A stretch of 64,000 nt of DNA from Planococcus citri (Eukaryota; Arthropoda; Insecta; Hemiptera; Pseudococcidae). Shown in pieces: positions 61,401 through 64,000 of the stretch (positions are counted from its first letter, which is position 1; the number at the start of each line of letters is the position of its first letter). The DNA lies in contig NC_088680.1 in assembly GCF_950023065.1 (NCBI RefSeq), positions 39,916,559-39,980,558 on the forward strand, given 5' to 3'. The translations under genes were made by a program, and so were the position numbers. A model generated the notes under the pieces. That model was not told the origin of the DNA and ran no database searches. It saw only the letters and a program-made list of their open reading frames with translations.

Positions 61401-64000
61401 TCATAAAATATCAAAATGGCCGTATAAGTTGAGTACGGCATTTTGTGAATGATGGAAAAAGGTGAAAATTTCCACTTACCAAGCACCTACGATTTGTGGA
61501 GACTTGGTCAGTGATTTTCAAGAAATATCAAAATTGTTGTATAAGTTGAGTATGGCATTTTGTGAATGATGGAAAAAGGTGAAAATTTCCACTTACCAAG
61601 CACCTATGATTTGTGGAGACTTGGTCAGTGATTTTCATAAAATATCAAAATGGCCGTATAAGTTGAGTACGGCATTTTGTGAATGATGGAAAAAGGTGAA
61701 AATTTCCACCTACCAAGCACCTATGATTTGTGGAGACTTGGTCAGTGATTTTCAAGAAATATCAAAATGGCCGTATGAGTTGAGTACGGCATTTTGTGAA
61801 TGATGGAAAAAGGTGAAAATTTCCACTTACAAAACAACTATGATTTGTGGAGACTTGGTCAGTGATTTTCAAGAAATATCAAAATGGCCGTATGAGTTGA
61901 GTACTGCATTTTGTGAATGATGGAAAAAGGTGAATTTTCATAAAATATCAAAATGGCCGTATAAGTTGAGTACGGCATTTTGTGAATGATGGAAAAAGGT
62001 GAAAATTTCCACTTACCAAGCACCTATGATTTGTGGAGACTTGGTCAGTGATTTTCATAAAATATCAAAATGGCCGTATAAGTTGAGTACGGCATTTTGT
62101 GAATGATGGAAAAAAGTGAATTTTCATAAAATATCAAAATGGCCGTATAAGTTGAGTACGGCATTTTGTGAATGATGGAAAAAGGTGAATTTTCAAGAAA
62201 TATCAAAATGGCTGTATAAGTTGAGTACGGCATTTTGTGAATGATGGAAAAAGGAGAAAATTTCCACTTACAAAACAACTATGATTTGTGGAGACTTGGT
62301 CAGTGATTTTCAAGAAATATCAAAATGGCCGTATAAGTTGAGTACGGCATTTTGTGAATGATGGAAAAAGGTGAAAATTTCCACTTACCAAGCACCTATG
62401 ATTTGTGGAGACTTGGTCAGTGATTTTCAAGAAAGATCAAAATGCCCGTATGAGTTGAGTACGGCATTTTGTGAATGATGGAAAAAGGTGAAAATTTCCA
62501 CTTACAAAACAACTATGATTTGTGGAGACTTGGTCAGTGATTTTCAAGAAATATCAAAATTGCCGTATAAGTTGAGTACGGCATTTTGTGAATGATGGAA
62601 AAAGGTGAATATTTCCACTTACCAAGCACCTATGATTTGTGGAGACTTGGTCAGTGATTTTCATAAAATATCAAAATTGCCGCATAAGTTGAGTACGGCA
62701 TTTTGTGAATGATGGAAAAAGGTGAAAATTTCCACTTACCAAGCACCTATGATTTGTGGAGACTTGGTCAGTGATTTTCAAGAAATATCAAAATGGCCGT
62801 ATAAGTTGAGTTCGGCATTTTGTGAATGATGGAAAAAGGTGAAAATTTCCACTTACCAAGCACCTATGATTTGTGGAGACTTGGTCAGTGATTTTCATAA
62901 AATATCAAAATGGCCGTATAAGTTGAGTACGGCATTTTGTGAATGATGGAAAAAAGTGAATTTTCATAAAATATCAAAATGGCCGTATAAGTTGAGTACG
63001 GCATTTTGTGAATGATGGAAAAAGGTGAAAATTTCCACTTACCAAGCACCTATGATTTGTGGAGACTTGGTCAGTGATTTTCATAAAATATCAAAATGGC
63101 CGTATAAGTTGTGTACGGCATTTTGTGAATGATGGAAAAAGGTGAAAATTTCCACTTACCAAGCACCTATGATTTGTGGTGACTTGGTCAGTGATTTTCA
63201 AGAAATATCAAAATGGCCGTATGAGTTGAGTATGGCATTTTGTGAATGATGGAAAAAGGTGAAAATTTCCACTTACAAAACAACTATGATTTGTGGAGAC
63301 TTGGTCAGTGATTTTCAAGAAATATCAAAATGGCCGTATAAGTTGAGTACGGCATTTTGTGAATGATGGAAAAAGGTGAAAATTTCCACTTACCAAGCAC
63401 CTACGATTTGTGGAGACTTGGTCAGTGATTTTCAAGAAATATCAAAATGGCCGTATAAGTTGAGTACGGCATTTTGTGAATGATGGAAAAAGGTGAAAAT
63501 TTCCACTTACCAAGCACCTATGATTTGTGGAGACTTGGTCAGTGATTTTCATAAAATATCAAAATGGCTGTATAAGTTGAGTACGGCATTTTGTGAATGA
63601 TGGAAAAAGGTGAAAATTTCCACTTACCAAGCACCTATGATTTGTGGAGACTTGGTCAGTGATTTTCAAGAAATATCAAAATGGCCGTATGAGTTGAGTA
63701 CGGCATTTTGTGAATGATGGAAAAAGGTGAAAATTTCCACTTACAAAACAACTATGATTTGTGGAGACTTGGTCAGTGATTTTCAAGAAATATCAAAATG
63801 GCCGTATAAGTTGAGTACGGCATTTTGTGAATGATGGAAAAAGGTGAAAATTTCCACTTACCAAGCACCTATGATTTGTGGAGACTTGGTCAGTGTTTTC
63901 ATAAAATATCAAAATGGCCGTATAAGTTGAGTACGGCATTTTGTGAATGATGGAAAAAGGTGAATTTTCATAAAATATCAAAATGGCCGTATAAGTTGAG
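46500..64000 (+). repeat. Chain of unequal higher-order blocks marked by a one-base deletion
   Basis: A monomer with CAGTGTTTTCAT instead of CAGTGATTTTCAT (116 bp) occurs at 47,917, 50,047, 54,417, 58,340, 61,327 and 63,894, and once earlier at 29,381. Offsets are 2,130, 4,370, 3,923, 2,987 and 2,567 bp. A second marker, AAGTTGTGTACGG, falls near 46,781, 48,911, 51,574, 53,281, 57,204, 60,776 and 63,109 (plus 48,253). A third, CTAGGTCAG, falls near 47,557, 49,687, 52,350, 54,057, 55,970, 57,980 and 59,893. Shared offsets of 2,130, 2,663, 1,707 and 3,923 (4,370 equals 2,663 plus 1,707) show repeated duplication of overlapping segments of different length. Confidence 0.8.

Larger units (their letters stand above)
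16448..64000 (+). repeat. Large satellite array of 117-bp and 69-bp monomers
   Basis: Head-to-tail repeats fill the last 47.5 kb and continue past the window end; I estimate about 450 copies. The consensus long monomer is 117 bp, about 36% GC, with landmarks GTGAAAATTTCCACTTACC, ATTTGTGGAGACTTGG, TCAGTGATTTTCA, AAATATCAAAATGGCCGTA, GAGTACGGCATTTTGTGAA and TGATGGAAAAAG. The short monomer is 69 bp and lacks exactly 48 bp between GTGAA and TTTTCA. Main variable positions are CCAAGCACC versus CAAAACAAC, CATAAA versus CAAGAA, and GTATAAG versus GTATGAG. No spacer, gene or transposon interrupts the array. Monomers are nearly identical in the interior and more diverged at the left edge. It is a classic tandem satellite. 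A location in heterochromatin, subtelomere or a B chromosome is possible but not shown. Confidence 0.97.

Noticed and set aside
19502..63981. About 25 minus-strand open frames of 62-100 codons with a 23-residue repeat (SPFSIIHKMPYSTYTAILIF...)
   Set aside because: They arise because 69 and 117 are multiples of three and the 48-bp segment of the long monomer carries the stop; runs of short monomers or the one-base-deletion monomer merely extend the frame. The starts fall inside long monomers, and nothing suggests selection at the protein level.
16448..64000. CRISPR array
   Set aside because: Repeats are directly adjacent with no unique spacers, and the context is eukaryotic.

Overview
The window looks like nuclear DNA of an AT-rich animal, most likely an insect. 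It has long gene-poor stretches, small non-autonomous DNA transposons with hAT-type ends, many TAGGTA/TACCTA words and GTAGG microsatellites, and a very large satellite array. The TAGGTA/TACCTA words recall hemipteran genomes such as scale insects or aphids, but that is an impression and not an identification. There are no bacterial operons, no rRNA or tRNA genes and no CRISPR.

Positions 1 to about 15,950 are mostly non-coding, low-copy DNA. The only well-supported gene is an intronless, minus-strand coiled-coil protein of 278 residues at 14,404-15,240, with a plausible core promoter and poly(A) signal. A 58-codon reading frame at 3,749-3,925 has a hydrophobic start followed by a PGP motif and could be a cytochrome P450 first exon or relic; this is weak. 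Several mobile-element relics are visible. The best is a 277-bp hAT-type MITE at 12,669-12,945 with a perfect 8-bp target duplication. Others are a roughly 1-kb hAT-like element at 4,661-5,684, a 1.27-kb element bounded by inverted repeats at 6,261-7,527, and a fold-back element at 10,514-11,199. Short tandem duplications lie at 5,812-6,216, 6,474-6,713 and about 12,238-12,360.

From about 16,448 to the window end (about 47.5 kb, three quarters of the window) there is one head-to-tail satellite array. It is built from a 117-bp monomer and a 69-bp derivative that lacks the same 48 bp each time. I estimate about 450 monomers; the array runs past the right edge. The left edge is decayed. Just outside it, at about 15,960-16,446, lie degenerate copies in the opposite orientation, so the array starts at an inversion. 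Inside, monomer variants are arranged in long, nearly identical higher-order blocks (offsets of 2,403, 6,666/6,108, 2,130, 2,663, 1,707, 3,923 and 2,987 bp), which points to repeated recent segmental amplification.

Every monomer keeps a GC-rich dyad (GCCGTA, nine bases, TACGGC) that holds the consensus monomer's only two CpG sites. Recurrent variants at those CpGs are mostly C-to-T or G-to-A, as expected if the array is methylated in the germ line. Many 77-100-residue open frames on the minus strand of the array are by-products of the 3n monomer lengths and are not annotated as genes. The most unusual content of the window is this two-length satellite with its conserved dyad and inverted edge.
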